This document shows, piece after piece, positions 6,404 through 6,450 of a stretch of DNA of 6,450 nucleotides. Origin of the DNA: Planctomycetota bacterium (GTDB taxonomy: Bacteria; Planctomycetota; Brocadiia; SM23-32); NCBI GenBank assembly GCA_018400625.1, contig JAGYMJ010000563.1, positions 1 through 6,450 on the forward strand. Reading direction: 5' to 3'. Each line of letters starts with the position of its first letter. Position 1 is the stretch's first letter. A model generated the notes under the pieces. That model was not told the origin of the DNA. It searched no databases and was given only the letters and a program-made list of their open reading frames with translations. Both the position numbers and the translations under genes were made by a program.

Positions 6404-6447
6404 GTAAGTCCTCAGTGAACCCCGTAACATCACCACCGTGCCCTGTG
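6404..6447 (+). repeat. Right copy of the terminal inverted repeat, IS66-like IS end
   Basis: Read outward, this begins GTAAGTCCTCAGTGAACCCC and mirrors the left edge, with two perfect blocks (6412-6425 and 6428-6447). It starts 30 bp after the reductase stop codon. The two copies are not identical: bases 5-8 after GTAA differ and the mid spacer is 2 nt instead of 5 nt. That is what one expects of the left and right ends of the same element type rather than two copies of one end. If so, the two flanking elements would be in the same orientation. Confidence 0.6.
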
Positions 6448-6450
6448 CCG

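Overview
The window is 6.45 kb of bacterial DNA of mid GC content. It holds four intact protein genes, one eroded transposase fragment and an end sequence repeated in inverted orientation at both edges. No rRNA, tRNA or CRISPR array was seen. The gene content (a CoA-disulfide/persulfide reductase fused to rhodanese, a TVP38/VTT membrane protein, a large membrane glycosyltransferase) suits an anaerobic, sulfur-metabolising Gram-negative. A Desulfobacterota-type organism is my best guess, but this is inference and nothing in the window fixes the taxon.

Layout. Bases 1-47 and 6404-6447 are inverted copies of one sequence. Both copies begin with GTAA at their inner edge, like the tips of an IS66-type insertion sequence whose body lies outside the window. 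The window may therefore be a complete contig, or the cargo, between two IS copies. Genes follow in this order: a four-helix membrane protein resembling DUF2391 (88-594, +) with a rho-independent terminator; a TVP38/TMEM64 (VTT) membrane protein (694-1422, +); and, convergent with it, a 758-residue fusion (1442-3718, -) of a periplasmic calcineurin-like domain with a cytoplasmic GT4 glycosyltransferase. Next is about 880 bp without an intact gene (3719-4597). It contains small inverted repeats, a fragment resembling the N-terminal zinc finger of ISL3-family transposases, a C9 run, a GC hairpin and a good sigma70-type promoter. That promoter drives the last gene (4598-6373, +), a CoA-disulfide reductase/NADH-dependent persulfide reductase with a C-terminal rhodanese domain.

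The genes do not form one operon; each appears to have its own transcription unit. Three of the four products are membrane proteins, and two of these (VTT and glycosyltransferase) plausibly act on membrane lipids. The reductase handles sulfane sulfur and low-molecular-weight disulfides in the cytoplasm. The most unusual item is the glycosyltransferase fusion. Its phosphoesterase-like half keeps the family's layout but has lost nearly every metal ligand, so it looks like a catalytically dead extracytoplasmic sensor or binding domain attached to an intact glycosyltransferase.
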